Positions 54,809 through 63,570 are shown, counted from the first letter of the stretch. The stretch: DNA of 64,000 bases from Herbaspirillum sp. RTI4 (GCF_034313965.1 NZ_JAVIWQ010000002.1:558001-622000), one strand, 5' to 3'. Translations and numbers: made by a program. The notes: generated from the letters alone by a model not told the origin.

Positions 54809-55543
54809 ATGGAAACAGCGTGTTATGGGCACCCTAACGGGCCATTCGTCAGCGTTCAAGCGTTTCATGAACGAGCGTCTTCAAACTATAAGGAAAAAGG
54901 TATCTTTCCCTACTGTCCTCAATGTTCCGAAATCGTTGAACTGTACGGCGTCCATAACTGGGGGATTTCAAGATTCGATCATAAAAATCGTGCGGAGGAC
55001 CTTGATCCGTTAGATGATTGTCCTTCAGCAAATCGTGGTGATAGTAGGTTTGCCGGGATGGCACCGGATGCATGGGACTATGAAAGAGGGAGACAGCTGC
55101 GTCAGGCTTTTTTTGAAGACGACAATCTTAAAAGCGCATATGCATTTTGCCGGAGTTTGGCACGGACCGGCAATATGCCTCTCTCCAAATTCAGGTCCAT
55201 GATTCGAAAGGCCGATAGGAGAAAAATATGGTCCTATGCTGACATTCCGCTGTGGTTGATTCCCTATATTTTATTAACCCTAGAAAATTTTACCCAAGCA
55301 GCTGCTGAAAAAACAAAAGGGTATGAATTTCACTTCGTCTTTGTTAAGCCCAGAGGAACAACTGCGTCAGCACTTTGGAATCAACAGATAGCCACGGCGC
55401 TGAAAAAGGTTTTTCCGAACGGAAGCGAGGTCCAAACCGCTGACAATCCCTATCCATTATCGAAAGAAGATAAGCAACGGAAAGCGCAAGATACCGGTTG
55501 GATTACGGTCGATTTTTTACGACAGTTAAAAAAGTTGGCATAG
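54809..55543 (+). CDS. Unrecognised protein with CxxC motif
   Basis: A 244-residue protein that I cannot assign. Near residue 35 it has FPYCPQCSEIVELYG, a single CxxC knuckle, followed by WGISRFDHKNRAEDLDPLDD, rich in His, Asp and Cys and possibly metal-binding. The C-terminal part is helical and basic. Its 3' end overlaps the convergent gene at 55503 by 41 bases. It is one of the last cargo genes before the right end. Confidence 0.6.
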   Translation: METACYGHPNGPFVSVQAFHERASSNYKEKGIFPYCPQCSEIVELYGVHNWGISRFDHKNRAEDLDPLDDCPSANRGDSRFAGMAPDAWDYERGRQLRQAFFEDDNLKSAYAFCRSLARTGNMPLSKFRSMIRKADRRKIWSYADIPLWLIPYILLTLENFTQAAAEKTKGYEFHFVFVKPRGTTASALWNQQIATALKKVFPNGSEVQTADNPYPLSKEDKQRKAQDTGWITVDFLRQLKKLA

Positions 55544-56072
55544 GTGGAGGAGCCCAAGCGCCATTTTCGTCAAAAGCCCCTGTCATGCCATATACATTAA
55601 GAATGCGATTGTCTGCTTGACTTCCGTCAGCAAGTTTGCTGTCACATCCACAACGTTTTTTGATATCAAATTCGATGACCATCATGGCGAGTTCAGTAGC
55701 CGCGCCGATTAAACTTTTAGATTCAGAGTAAACATCGCCGTCTCGTTGAGACAGGCAGGGTTCATATTCAAGCCGATCCATGATCCAGTAGCGAAACCGC
55801 TCAAACTGCAGGTGAGTCGAAGGCGCGTTCACCAGTTTTGTACTCCATACAATTGTCGATACAAAAACTTTCGGTTTATCAGGGTGTTCCATAATATGAG
55901 CATACCAATAGCCAAAAGTCGGGTCGTCCGCATAAATTAGCCCTAAAATTTCCGCAGCTCCGGAGGGCCCAATTGGAACGCCAAACACTTTTTTCTGTAT
56001 GAGAAGTCCCGTATGACATTTAGGATTACTATTTAGTGCGCTAGTGAGCATAGCCATGCAAGATTGCAGCAC
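55503..56072 (-). CDS. Unrecognised protein at the right transposon end
   Basis: A 189-residue protein with no family I recognise. An exceptional ribosome site (AAGGAGGTGGATC) stands 6 bases before a GTG at 56072, which decides the start over an ATG at 56093. The sequence has THLQFERFRYWIMDRLEYEP and ATELAMMVIEFDIKKRCGCD blocks and a proline-rich end. It is read from the right transposon end inward and overlaps its convergent neighbour by 41 bases. Confidence 0.6.
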   Translation of the reverse strand: MLQSCMAMLTSALNSNPKCHTGLLIQKKVFGVPIGPSGAAEILGLIYADDPTFGYWYAHIMEHPDKPKVFVSTIVWSTKLVNAPSTHLQFERFRYWIMDRLEYEPCLSQRDGDVYSESKSLIGAATELAMMVIEFDIKKRCGCDSKLADGSQADNRILNVYGMTGAFDENGAWAPPPMPTFLTVVKNRP

Positions 56073-56112
56073 GATCCACCTCCTTGGATTCATTGGCTCA
56101 AATTAGCGGTAG

Positions 56113-56207
56113 AATTTGTCTCGCCAACTTGAATAAATAATCTCAGCTTCTTAGTATAAAAATGCTGAAATTCCTGGCAAAAATCTCATTAACTTAGTTA
56201 ATTCACA
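56113..56207. repeat. Right end of the Tn7-like element with TnsB-type sites
   Basis: Read inward from 56207 the end begins TGTGAATTAACTAAGTTAAT. Three sites on the reverse strand match the left-end motif: cores at 56184-56198, 56141-56155 and 56119-56130 (spacings 43 and 22 bp). They are wider apart than the left-end sites (20 bp). Confidence 0.88.
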
Positions 56208-56212
56208 GCGGG
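56208..56212. repeat. 5-bp target-site duplication, right copy
   Basis: GCGGG follows the right end and matches 24904-24908. After it the chromosome continues (TTGAAAAATCAG), which would give lipA its original TGA. Confidence 0.9.
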
Positions 56213-56503
56213 TTGAAAAATCAGTTCTAGACTGAGACAAGGTCAGAAGTAGTGACGCCATCCTGACGTGGAGCAAAGGCGCTTTACGACAGAGAGTAAG
56301 CGCGCGACAGTCAATTTGAGCGTAAGGTTTTCCAGTGCATCACAGCGTAAGGCACGAATGTCTGCGCGATGGATGCCATGACTTGACCTATTTTTTGATT
56401 GGATGATGCTAGTAAATTCAAGGTACCTAATACAGAAAGAAACCAAAAAATTCTTCACATGTCCATGAGGTCTGACAGCGAAATGGTTCGCTGCATATAG
56501 GAG
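56213..56503. other. Chromosomal region downstream of lipA
   Basis: A 291-base stretch of native DNA between the transposon end and a small gene. I see no convincing gene; a reverse frame (56243-56758) has an atypical composition rich in Cys, His and Arg and looks random. Confidence 0.4.
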
Positions 56504-56677
56504 ATGAATGTGAAGATTCCAATTGGTACAACCGTCGGAACGGGTCAAAAATGCCCTGAAAGTGGTATATGGGAATCGCAAGATGCGCCGCCCACAACAG
56601 CGCCGATTGCCCGGCACAATACAATGCCGCCGCATCGGGGCAAAGCCGTGGTCTGGAAGCTGATTTCCTACGCATGA
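56504..56677 (+). CDS. Small CPxSGxW-motif protein
   Basis: A 57-residue protein. The body reads IGTTVGTGQKCPESGIWE, then ARHNTMPPHRGKAVVWKL. A short Gly-x-x-Cys-Pro-x-(S/T)-Gly-x-Trp motif followed by a MPP block is known from small betaproteobacterial proteins, and I recall similar ones beside secreted-effector genes. An AGGAG lies immediately before the ATG, closer than ideal. Function is unknown. Confidence 0.5.
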   Translation: MNVKIPIGTTVGTGQKCPESGIWESQDAPPTTAPIARHNTMPPHRGKAVVWKLISYA

Positions 56678-56808
56678 CAAAAGCATCCCGCCTGCCTTTG
56701 CATTACTCACGGCGATCAGGTTTTTAGTCTGACCGCAGTGGTTAAGTAAAACATACAAATAAAAACAAGAGGAATTGCCGATTTACCGATGCAAGCTAAT
56801 CACTCATC

Positions 56809-57738
56809 CTAATAAAACAGCTGCACCCAGTGCTGGTAAATCGGCAGTCCAACTAATACGTTGATGGGGAAGGTAATCCCCAATGCGGCCAGCATGGCCA
56901 GGCCGATATTGGCGTTGGGAATGGCGGCCCGAATTGCAGCCGGCGCGGCAATATACGAGGCGCTGGCGGTCAGACTGGCGAGCACCACGGCGCTGCCAGC
57001 AGGCAAACGCAAGACCAGCGACGCAGCAATACCCACCCAGGCCAGAGCGAATGGCATCCCCGCTGCGAACACCATCAAGCGCCAATGCTTCAAGGGCAGC
57101 GGTGAGCAGACTTTGGCGGTACACAATCCCATTTCCAGCAAAAACAAAGCCAGCATGGTCATGAATCCATCGAGCAGAACTGGCTTGATCGGTGCCAGTC
57201 CCACCGGGCCATACAGGTAGCCGATCAGAAGCCCGCCGCCAAGCAGCAACACGCCGCGGCTAGTCAATGCTTCGCGCAGGATGCTGCCTTTGCTGCCCGC
57301 GCTGCTGTGCCGACGATAAAACCACAACATGATGAGGATGGACGGCAGCTCAAGCATGACTAAATACAGCGTCGTTTGCGGATTGGTCGGCATGCCGGAT
57401 TTCTCAACCAGCGTCAGCACCACGGCGAAGGTGCCGGCACTGACCGAGCCATAGTGCGCCGCTACGCTGACGGCATCATCGAGCGATAAACCCACCACTC
57501 TGCGCAAGATCGGGTAGCAGACAAACGGCAGCGCCAATCCGAGCGCGGCGATCGGCAGCAATTCGGCCAGCATGCCCAGTTCGAATTTACCGTGCAGTGC
57601 CATTCCGCCCTTCAGTCCAAGCACCAGCATGAGCAATATCGACAGCGTTTCGTAAATCGATTGCGGTACTTTCAAATCCGCTTTAATCAGGCCCGCCAAC
57701 AAGCCAAGTGCAAAAAAAGCGATCACGATATCCGGCAT
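56809..57738 (-). CDS. SbtA-like sodium-dependent bicarbonate permease family protein
   Basis: A 309-residue membrane protein with about ten hydrophobic segments, of the Sbt_1 family (DUF897), whose cyanobacterial member SbtA takes up bicarbonate with sodium. Typical blocks are LKVPQSIYETLSILLMLVLG, LKGGMAL and VAAHYGSVSAGTFAVVL. It is divergent from a LysR gene with 97 bases between, which probably controls it. Bicarbonate is the substrate of the best-known member only. Confidence 0.85.
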   Translation of the reverse strand: MPDIVIAFFALGLLAGLIKADLKVPQSIYETLSILLMLVLGLKGGMALHGKFELGMLAELLPIAALGLALPFVCYPILRRVVGLSLDDAVSVAAHYGSVSAGTFAVVLTLVEKSGMPTNPQTTLYLVMLELPSILIMLWFYRRHSSAGSKGSILREALTSRGVLLLGGGLLIGYLYGPVGLAPIKPVLLDGFMTMLALFLLEMGLCTAKVCSPLPLKHWRLMVFAAGMPFALAWVGIAASLVLRLPAGSAVVLASLTASASYIAAPAAIRAAIPNANIGLAMLAALGITFPINVLVGLPIYQHWVQLFY

Positions 57739-57835
57739 TTTTGCCTCTCCTAAATTGAATCAAGGAGGCAATTGTGCGGGGGATTTGGTATATTAAGTTA
57801 TAAATTGTTTAACACTATTGCATAGAGAATAATCT

Positions 57836-58840
57836 ATGAATGTCCGTCATCTGAGTTTTCGCTTGCTGCAGGTTTACGTCCAGGTTGTCCGGCTGGGTAA
57901 CATTTCGGCGGCTGCTCGCGCCTTGCATTTGACGCAGCCGACGGTTTCCTTGCAGTTGAAAAAACTGGCGGAAGCGGTCGATGAGCCCTTGTTTGACAGC
58001 CGTGACGGCCGCATGGTCGCGACCCCCGTCGGAGAAGAGTTGTACCGCGCCGCGTGTGATGTGCTGGGGCGCTTTGACGATTTCAACGGTTTTATCGAAC
58101 AAGCCCGTGGCGGTCATTCAGGCAACTTAAGTATCGGCATTGTCACCACGGCAAAATATGTCGTGCCGCGCATTCTGGGGGCGTTTTACCGCCAGTTTCC
58201 AAAGGTCAAAATCACTCTCAATATTGGCAACCGCGCGCACATTCTGGGGCGCTTCGCCAGACAGGAAGACGACTTGTATGTGTTCAGCCATCCGCCCAGT
58301 GGCATTGACGTGCAGGCCACGCGCATCCTGCGTAATCCTCTGCAAGTCATTGCCCCGCTGGATCACTGGGCCGCAGGCAAAAAGCAGCTCAGCTTTGCCG
58401 AATTGCGCGCAGAGCGTTTCCTGATCCGCGAACCCGGTTCCGCCACCCGCATGATGTTCGAATCCTGGCTGATCGGTCATGGTCTTGAGCTGGGCGATAC
58501 GATGCAGATTGAGAGCAATGAGGCGATTCGTCTTAGCGTCGCCGCAGGCTTGGGGCTGTCGGTGATTTCGACGCACACACTGCAGGAAGGGCGCGAACAA
58601 CTCGTCATTTTGCCGGTGGAGGGGTTTCCGCTGGAAAGCAACTGGTATCTGGTCAGCAGAAAAGACCGTCGCCTGCACTACGTGGCGATGCAATTGATTC
58701 AGTTCATGGCAGAGCATTTGCCGCACTGCGTCGATCCGGCGCTGGTCGCTGCCGACATCGCCAGCCTGGCGCAACACTTTTCCTTCGCCTCGCCTGCGCA
58801 AGCGAACGGAACGATTCGGAGCGATAGAAAATCTCCGTAA
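57836..58840 (+). CDS. LysR-family transcriptional regulator
   Basis: A 334-residue LysR regulator: the helix-turn-helix VRLGNISAAARALHLTQPTV lies at about residues 19-38, followed by a LysR substrate domain. It is somewhat longer than usual because of a C-terminal tail. It resembles CbbR/CmpR-type regulators, which would fit control of a bicarbonate transporter, but that is inference from the divergent neighbour. Confidence 0.85.
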   Translation: MNVRHLSFRLLQVYVQVVRLGNISAAARALHLTQPTVSLQLKKLAEAVDEPLFDSRDGRMVATPVGEELYRAACDVLGRFDDFNGFIEQARGGHSGNLSIGIVTTAKYVVPRILGAFYRQFPKVKITLNIGNRAHILGRFARQEDDLYVFSHPPSGIDVQATRILRNPLQVIAPLDHWAAGKKQLSFAELRAERFLIREPGSATRMMFESWLIGHGLELGDTMQIESNEAIRLSVAAGLGLSVISTHTLQEGREQLVILPVEGFPLESNWYLVSRKDRRLHYVAMQLIQFMAEHLPHCVDPALVAADIASLAQHFSFASPAQANGTIRSDRKSP

Positions 58841-58954
58841 CTGTGACCCATTGCCGGACACATATTTGCCTTGCTCGATGAGCTGGAAAATCCGGCGCAT
58901 ATCCGTCAGCGCTTCACGGTAGGTTATTAATCATCTTTAACGAGGAACTGCGCC

Positions 58955-59599
58955 ATGAGCCTTAATACGGCCGTCTTGCATTACATTTACGACCCGCTGT
59001 GCGGCTGGTGTTACGGCGCTGCGCCGCTGGTCGCTGCGGCGCGCACGGTCTTGCCGGTGGTCGGTCACGCCGGTGGCATGATGACCGGAGCCAATTGCAA
59101 GCAGGGCGGTCCTGGCTGGCGCAACTATGTGATGCCGCACGATCATCGTATTGCGGATCTGACCGGGCAGGAGTTCGGCGCTGCCTACTTCAATGGCTTG
59201 CTGCTGGATGAGGAGGCGATATTCGATTCAGCGCCGCCGACGGCCGCCATTCTTGCTGCAGAAGAGATGGCGGGAAGCGGACTCGACATGCTGGCCCGCC
59301 TGCAGCAAGCGCATTACGCGGAAGGCCGACGGATTGCCGATGTGGCAGTACTGCACGCGTTGGCTGTCGAACTGGGATTGGATGAGGGAGTTTTTGCCGC
59401 CGCGTATGGACGTATTAACGACGATGAATTGCAACAGCACATCACCGTTAGTCGCCGTTTGCTGTCGCAGGTCGGCGGCCACGGTTTTCCTACCTTTGCG
59501 CTGGAACGGGATGGGCGCATGGAAGTTCTCGATACCGGACTCTGGTTGGGCCGACCCGATGCGTGGCGCGAACATCTCGCGCAGATGCGTCCCCGCTAA
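58955..59599 (+). CDS. DsbA-family thioredoxin-fold protein
   Basis: A 214-residue thioredoxin-fold protein with the active-site motif CGWC in YIYDPLCGWCYGAAPLVAAA near residue 11, and the cis-Pro region GGHGFPTFALERDGR. No signal peptide is visible, so it is cytoplasmic, like FrnE and related oxidoreductases. A GAGGAA site precedes the ATG. Confidence 0.86.
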   Translation: MSLNTAVLHYIYDPLCGWCYGAAPLVAAARTVLPVVGHAGGMMTGANCKQGGPGWRNYVMPHDHRIADLTGQEFGAAYFNGLLLDEEAIFDSAPPTAAILAAEEMAGSGLDMLARLQQAHYAEGRRIADVAVLHALAVELGLDEGVFAAAYGRINDDELQQHITVSRRLLSQVGGHGFPTFALERDGRMEVLDTGLWLGRPDAWREHLAQMRPR

Positions 59600-59617
59600 G
59601 CGGAGACGATCAATCCT

Positions 59618-60187
59618 CTACTGCTTTTGTCCGATCTGAAACAACAAGCCTTGTCCCGTTACTTCCGTTGAAAACACTTTGTCGCCGATGACTTCGGTCG
59701 CGCGCTGGCCGGGAAAGTCCAGCGCGCTGTTGGTGAGTCGGGTGATTGTCGGTAGCAAGGCTTCGTTGACGAAGACCTTGCCGGTAGCTTCCGCGCACAG
59801 GAAAAATTCATCACGCGCAGCTTGCGTGCGTTCTGTCAGTAAGACCCCTACCGTTTTTAATTTTCCCTCGGTGGTCATGCTGCCGAGCAGCGTCGTGTGC
59901 GTCATGCCGACGCTGATTTCAAATACGCGCGGCTGGTCGTTAGTGAGAAAGCGATCAACGTCCATCACGTAAAGCCGCGCCATGCGCCTCGACGCCGAAC
60001 CAGGGCCTTTGGTGCGAAATAGCACTTCCGGTAAGGTCTGGTTGAATTTTTCTGCAAATACAGCCGGTGCCATGTCGAGCGAACGCTCAGCCGCTTTGAT
60101 GGCTGCCAGCTTGTCATCAACGGAATGGTCGCAGGCGCAAAGCAGCGCCGCCGTCATGACGATTAACGATGTAATTTTCCACCTCAT
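59618..60187 (-). CDS. Putative lipoprotein
   Basis: A 189-residue protein. The signal MRWKITSLIVMTAALLCAC ends at a lipobox-like cysteine, so the start is 60187, not the longer frame at 60265. The mature part (DKLAAIKAAERSLDMAPAVF onward) has no domain that I know. It faces the DsbA-like gene. Confidence 0.7.
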   Translation of the reverse strand: MRWKITSLIVMTAALLCACDHSVDDKLAAIKAAERSLDMAPAVFAEKFNQTLPEVLFRTKGPGSASRRMARLYVMDVDRFLTNDQPRVFEISVGMTHTTLLGSMTTEGKLKTVGVLLTERTQAARDEFFLCAEATGKVFVNEALLPTITRLTNSALDFPGQRATEVIGDKVFSTEVTGQGLLFQIGQKQ

Positions 60188-60577
60188 CCCGTACTCCTCT
60201 TTGATAGGACTCACGCAACCGCTGGCCTTGTCGCAATGTCTTGCCACATGGACGGCCGGCAACAACAGGCCTGTCCAGTGGCCTTTTGCGCAAGTCCTGT
60301 TTTATTGTCATTTTGTTATTAATTGTCTGTGCAATATCTTTAACGCCAAATACAGCATACGTGATGTTGGATAAAAAGCTTGAACAGTAGTAAATGCTGG
60401 GCATCCGGAGCGGATGCGCGGCATCTGAAATGTTGAATGCTTATCCGCAAAAATTGAATCGCGGGTCAAAGACTATTGGATAGCGAACAGGATGGTATTG
60501 ACACGGAAAGACGGGAGGAAGAGAGGCATTATTGATATCGCCCCATGCTATATTTGAAAAAAAGGGGCGCACAGATA

Positions 60578-61747
60578 ATGACAATAAAAAACCGATTCGA
60601 ATGGGTCCTCGCCTATTTCACTGCAGAAAATACAGTCGACCGTTTCGAGCGCATGCGCGCCTGTGCCGGCGCCCTGATCGGCATCACGCTGACCGGTTTG
60701 TGCAGTTACCTCATGCTGGACAACGATAGTGCTGCCTTGTGGCTGATTGCGCCTATGGGCGCTTCCGCCGTGCTGTTGTTTGCTGTGCCGGCAAGTCCGC
60801 TGGCGCAGCCGTGGTCTCTCGTTGGCGGCAATCTCTGTTCCGCGTTCGTTGGCGTGACATGCGCCAAGCTCATCGGCGAACCGATACTCGCAGCAGGATT
60901 GGCAGTCGCCCTGGCGATTGCCATCATGTTCTGGTGGCGCTGCCTGCACCCGCCCAGCGGTGCAATCGCCCTGACCGCCGTGTTGGGCGGACCGGCGGTA
61001 CAGCATCTGGGATACCACTTCTTACTGACGCCGGTGGCGCTCAATACCTTGCTGCTATTACTGATCGGAGTCTTGTTCAACAACGCGACGGGACGCCGGT
61101 ATCCCCATGCAAGCAGGGCCGATCCAGTGAGACAACAACCCGGGGAAAATCCGCAGCCGATGGCACGCATCGGGTTTTCCGCCGACGATCTGGACGCCGT
61201 ATTGCGCCGCTATAACCAGGTGCTCGCTATCAGTCGTGACGATCTGGGAAAAATTCTCTATGAAACCGAAATGGCGGCCTACCAGCGCAGATTTGTCGTC
61301 GTTACTTGCAAGGACATCATGTCCAGTGTCGTCTTCCGCGTCGAGTTCGCAACCACCCTGCTGGATGCCTGGAAATTATTGCGGGAACATGATCTCGAGG
61401 CCCTGCCCGTCGTGGGGAACGGCGGTCACGTCATCGGCATGATCAGTCGCTCCGACTTCATCCGTCATGTAGCGCCGCGCAACTATGCGCAAATTGAAAA
61501 AAAACTGCGGCAGCTGCTGCGAGTCGTACCGCGCGCGCACTCCAGAAAACCGGAAGTCGTGGGGCAAATCATGCTGACCGATGCGACCAAGGTCAGGCAG
61601 GACCAGCCCATCGTGGAAATCGTCGCCTTGATGTCTAACCACGGCCATCACGTACTTCCTGTGGTGAACGACGAGGGCAAGCTGGTGGGCATCATCAGTC
61701 AGACCGACCTCATTGCGGCACTCTACGAAAGCCGCCTGCGCACCTAG
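60578..61747 (+). CDS. HPP-family membrane protein with two CBS domains
   Basis: A 389-residue protein. The N-terminal HPP domain has four hydrophobic segments and the motif LHPPSGAIALTAVLGGP near residue 125. Two CBS domains follow (about residues 240-300, with CKDIMSSVVFRVE and LEALPVVGNGGHVIGMISRS, and 318-385, with HHVLPVVNDEGKLVGIISQT). CBS domains usually sense adenosine nucleotides; HPP membrane domains have been linked to nitrite or anion transport. The ATG at 60578 is preceded by GGGG; an earlier in-frame ATG is at 60545. Confidence 0.87.
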   Translation: MTIKNRFEWVLAYFTAENTVDRFERMRACAGALIGITLTGLCSYLMLDNDSAALWLIAPMGASAVLLFAVPASPLAQPWSLVGGNLCSAFVGVTCAKLIGEPILAAGLAVALAIAIMFWWRCLHPPSGAIALTAVLGGPAVQHLGYHFLLTPVALNTLLLLLIGVLFNNATGRRYPHASRADPVRQQPGENPQPMARIGFSADDLDAVLRRYNQVLAISRDDLGKILYETEMAAYQRRFVVVTCKDIMSSVVFRVEFATTLLDAWKLLREHDLEALPVVGNGGHVIGMISRSDFIRHVAPRNYAQIEKKLRQLLRVVPRAHSRKPEVVGQIMLTDATKVRQDQPIVEIVALMSNHGHHVLPVVNDEGKLVGIISQTDLIAALYESRLRT

Positions 61748-62178
61748 GAACCGCTGATTAAGCTACTGCGCGGCGCAATCTCAGGGCTGCGATGCTCGTC
61801 GTACTCAAGTACGACTGCGCTTCTTACCCTGACCTTGCATCGCTCGCTACGCTTACTCAGCGGTTCCGGAGTTGTGGGTAGGAACGCGGGTTGCGGCGTG
61901 GTGCGTAGAAAGGACGGTTGCCGGGTGGCGCAATCTCAGGGCTGCGATGCTCGTCGTACTCAAGTACGACTGCGCTTCTTACCCTGACATTGCGTCGCTC
62001 GCTACGTTTACTCAGCGGTTCCGGAGTTGTGGGTAGGAACGCGGATTGCGGCGTGGTGCGTAGAAAGGACGGTTGCCGGGTGGCGCAATCTCAGGGCTGC
62101 GATGCTCGTCGTACCAGAGTACGACTGCGCTTCTTACCCTGACCTTGCGTCGCTCGCTACGCTTGCTCAGCGGTTCCG
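61747..62178. repeat. 155-bp tandem repeat array of structured element
   Basis: Starts at 61773, 61928 and 62083 give an exact period of 155 bp and about 2.6 copies, the last truncated. Each copy contains the palindrome GTCGTACTCAAGTACGAC (mutated in copy 3) and a wider TCAGGG/CCCTGA pairing. The first unit, 61747-61867, is framed by an 11-bp inverted repeat GGAACCGCTGA / TCAGCGGTTCC and begins on the last base of the HPP stop codon. The unit resembles a dispersed palindromic element that was tandemly amplified. Open frames inside it are repeat artefacts. Confidence 0.88.
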
Positions 62179-62338
62179 TTGCAGTGCCTGGGGCTGGCTA
62201 TTGCGCGGCTTGTTTGGAATTTCAATACTCGACCCATATTCGACTTTGCAAATATCAATTAACTTCGATTCTATGATCAATTTTAATTGGTAATTGCATC
62301 GCAATTTTTTGATTGCGAGGGCGGGGGTGGGGTGAAAA

Positions 62339-62683
62339 ATGGTGTCGAATATGGAAAGTGATCCGAATGTGTGGACCAACAGCGAGCTGATCAGTCTTGC
62401 CATGGTGGCGGGGCTTTATCTGCTCGGGCTGGTATTTTCGGTCTGGAGTGGATTTCGCGCCATGAAATGGCGCATTTACTGGAAAACATGCGCGGCGATG
62501 ATGCTGGTGGGGGCGTTGGGGGCGCTTGTGAGTTCGTTCTATTCGCTGGATGAAATCGATATGCCGACCATCTTTGATCTCAGTCTCTGGCTCCTGCTGG
62601 CGGGGCAGTCCGGAGCGGTCATCGGTGCTTGTTGGGTCGGTTGTAGTCGACTTTCACAGCGACTCACCAAAACCAGCCTGTAA
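62339..62683 (+). CDS. Hypothetical membrane protein
   Basis: A 114-residue protein with three hydrophobic segments (about residues 17-37, 51-67 and 83-102). I do not recognise a family. A GGGGTGG site stands shortly before the ATG at 62339. It sits between the repeat array and a small exported protein. Confidence 0.6.
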   Translation: MVSNMESDPNVWTNSELISLAMVAGLYLLGLVFSVWSGFRAMKWRIYWKTCAAMMLVGALGALVSSFYSLDEIDMPTIFDLSLWLLLAGQSGAVIGACWVGCSRLSQRLTKTSL

Positions 62684-62767
62684 ATTCCCTGTCGCGGAGA
62701 GTGGTTATGGAAGTGGTTATCATAGGGATTTCCTTGTCTTGGCAAGTCAACCCGGGAGGACATCACT

Positions 62768-63010
62768 ATGCGCCGTTTGCGCCGTTGGATGATTGCATTG
62801 CTGTTGGTCGTTTCATCGGCCAGTTACGCAGAAGGTCAATACGACCCCTTTAGCTCCAAAGACCCGGTGGAGCGCGCCAACGCTGCCGCCATGCGCGACG
62901 CCATCGTTGCCGGTCATTGGGATCAGGCGAAAACCTTTGCCACGACCGATGCGCTGAAGAACCTGTACCGGCAAGCGCAAAAAGAATATCCGCAACCACC
63001 CGCGAAATAA
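62768..63010 (+). CDS. Small exported hypothetical protein
   Basis: An 80-residue protein with a basic N-terminus and a signal peptide (MRRLRRWMIALLLVVSSASY, cut near AEGQ). The mature part is 58 residues, rich in Ala and charged residues (VERANAAAMRDAIVAGHWDQ). A GGGAGGA site lies 7 bases before the ATG. No known family. Confidence 0.65.
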   Translation: MRRLRRWMIALLLVVSSASYAEGQYDPFSSKDPVERANAAAMRDAIVAGHWDQAKTFATTDALKNLYRQAQKEYPQPPAK

Positions 63011-63099
63011 ATCGGGCAAGTCTCCATTCTTAGTCGCCACTGTAACTCGGCATTCTTGTTTGCCATTCTTGGCTGTATTTCAACGGCGATCTGATCGGC

Positions 63100-63570
63100 T
63101 CAGAGCGAATTGGCGATAACCGTCGCGCCGAAGAAATCGCTGCCTACGCGCAAGGCGTCGCGCAAGCGTTGCCGTCCTGCTTCATCGGCTGGCAGAGTCA
63201 GGGTCACCGTCATGTACTGGGTGCTGACTGCGGGCGCAATCACTGGTGCGGCGGCGGCAAGGTCGGGGACCGGCGCGGTCGCCACGACTGGCGGCATGGT
63301 CGCTCGCAGCGCAGTAGCGATTTCCTCTTCGCTGACGATCACGGTGGTGTGCGGCTCCAGCCACTTCCTGCTGTTGCCGGTGACGGTAAGCAGACCGCCC
63401 GTCAGTTCGTATTCGGTGGCGGAAATTTTTTCGTAGTGGAAAGGCTCCCACCCGGCCACGCCCTGCTTGTTTATGGCAATCGTCTGCATCATCTGCACAG
63501 CCGCGTGGCCATTGGTCAGCATGCCGACCGGCAGAAAATCGGCGTCGTCGCCAGTGGTGGATGGATTCAT
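63100..63570 (-). CDS. Hypothetical protein
   Basis: A 156-residue protein with no recognised family. The AGAAGGAAG site decides the ATG at 63570 over longer frames. The first part (LTNGHAAVQMMQTIAINKQG) is followed by an alanine/proline-rich linker and a C-terminal block TVTLTLPADEAGRQRLRDAL. It is divergent from the MnmC-like gene. Confidence 0.6.
   Translation of the reverse strand: MNPSTTGDDADFLPVGMLTNGHAAVQMMQTIAINKQGVAGWEPFHYEKISATEYELTGGLLTVTGNSRKWLEPHTTVIVSEEEIATALRATMPPVVATAPVPDLAAAAPVIAPAVSTQYMTVTLTLPADEAGRQRLRDALRVGSDFFGATVIANSL

Larger units (their letters stand above)
24909..56207. mobile_element. Tn7-like transposon carrying a phosphorothioation defence system
   Basis: A 31,299-bp element. 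Left and right ends both begin TGTGAA and match at about 24 of the first 30 positions in inverted orientation, with no gaps. Both ends carry repeated motifs of the form TAAGTnnnTGAGATTTT, as expected for TnsB sites, and a perfect GCGGG duplication flanks the element. Inside are tnsA, tnsB, tnsC, tniQ and a possible tnsE relative. The cargo is an SspBCD-FGH-A operon, a DGQHR/GIY-YIG pair and other genes. The tnsABC-tniQ genes are about 6 kb from the right end, so cargo lies on both sides of them. An ISL3-type insertion is nested in it. Confidence 0.93.

Noticed and set aside
56243..56758. 171-codon reverse-strand frame
   Set aside because: Composition is unusual (many Cys, His, Arg), no ribosome site or known domain is seen, and a more plausible small gene lies on the other strand.
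58840..58955. Possible reverse-strand gene remnant (ALTDMRRIFQLIEQGKYVSG)
   Set aside because: It looks protein-like but is too short, and no partner fragment was found nearby.
61918..62293. Several short frames in the 155-bp repeats
   Set aside because: They recur because the DNA repeats; the shared peptide (PGGAISGLRCSS) is a repeat artefact.
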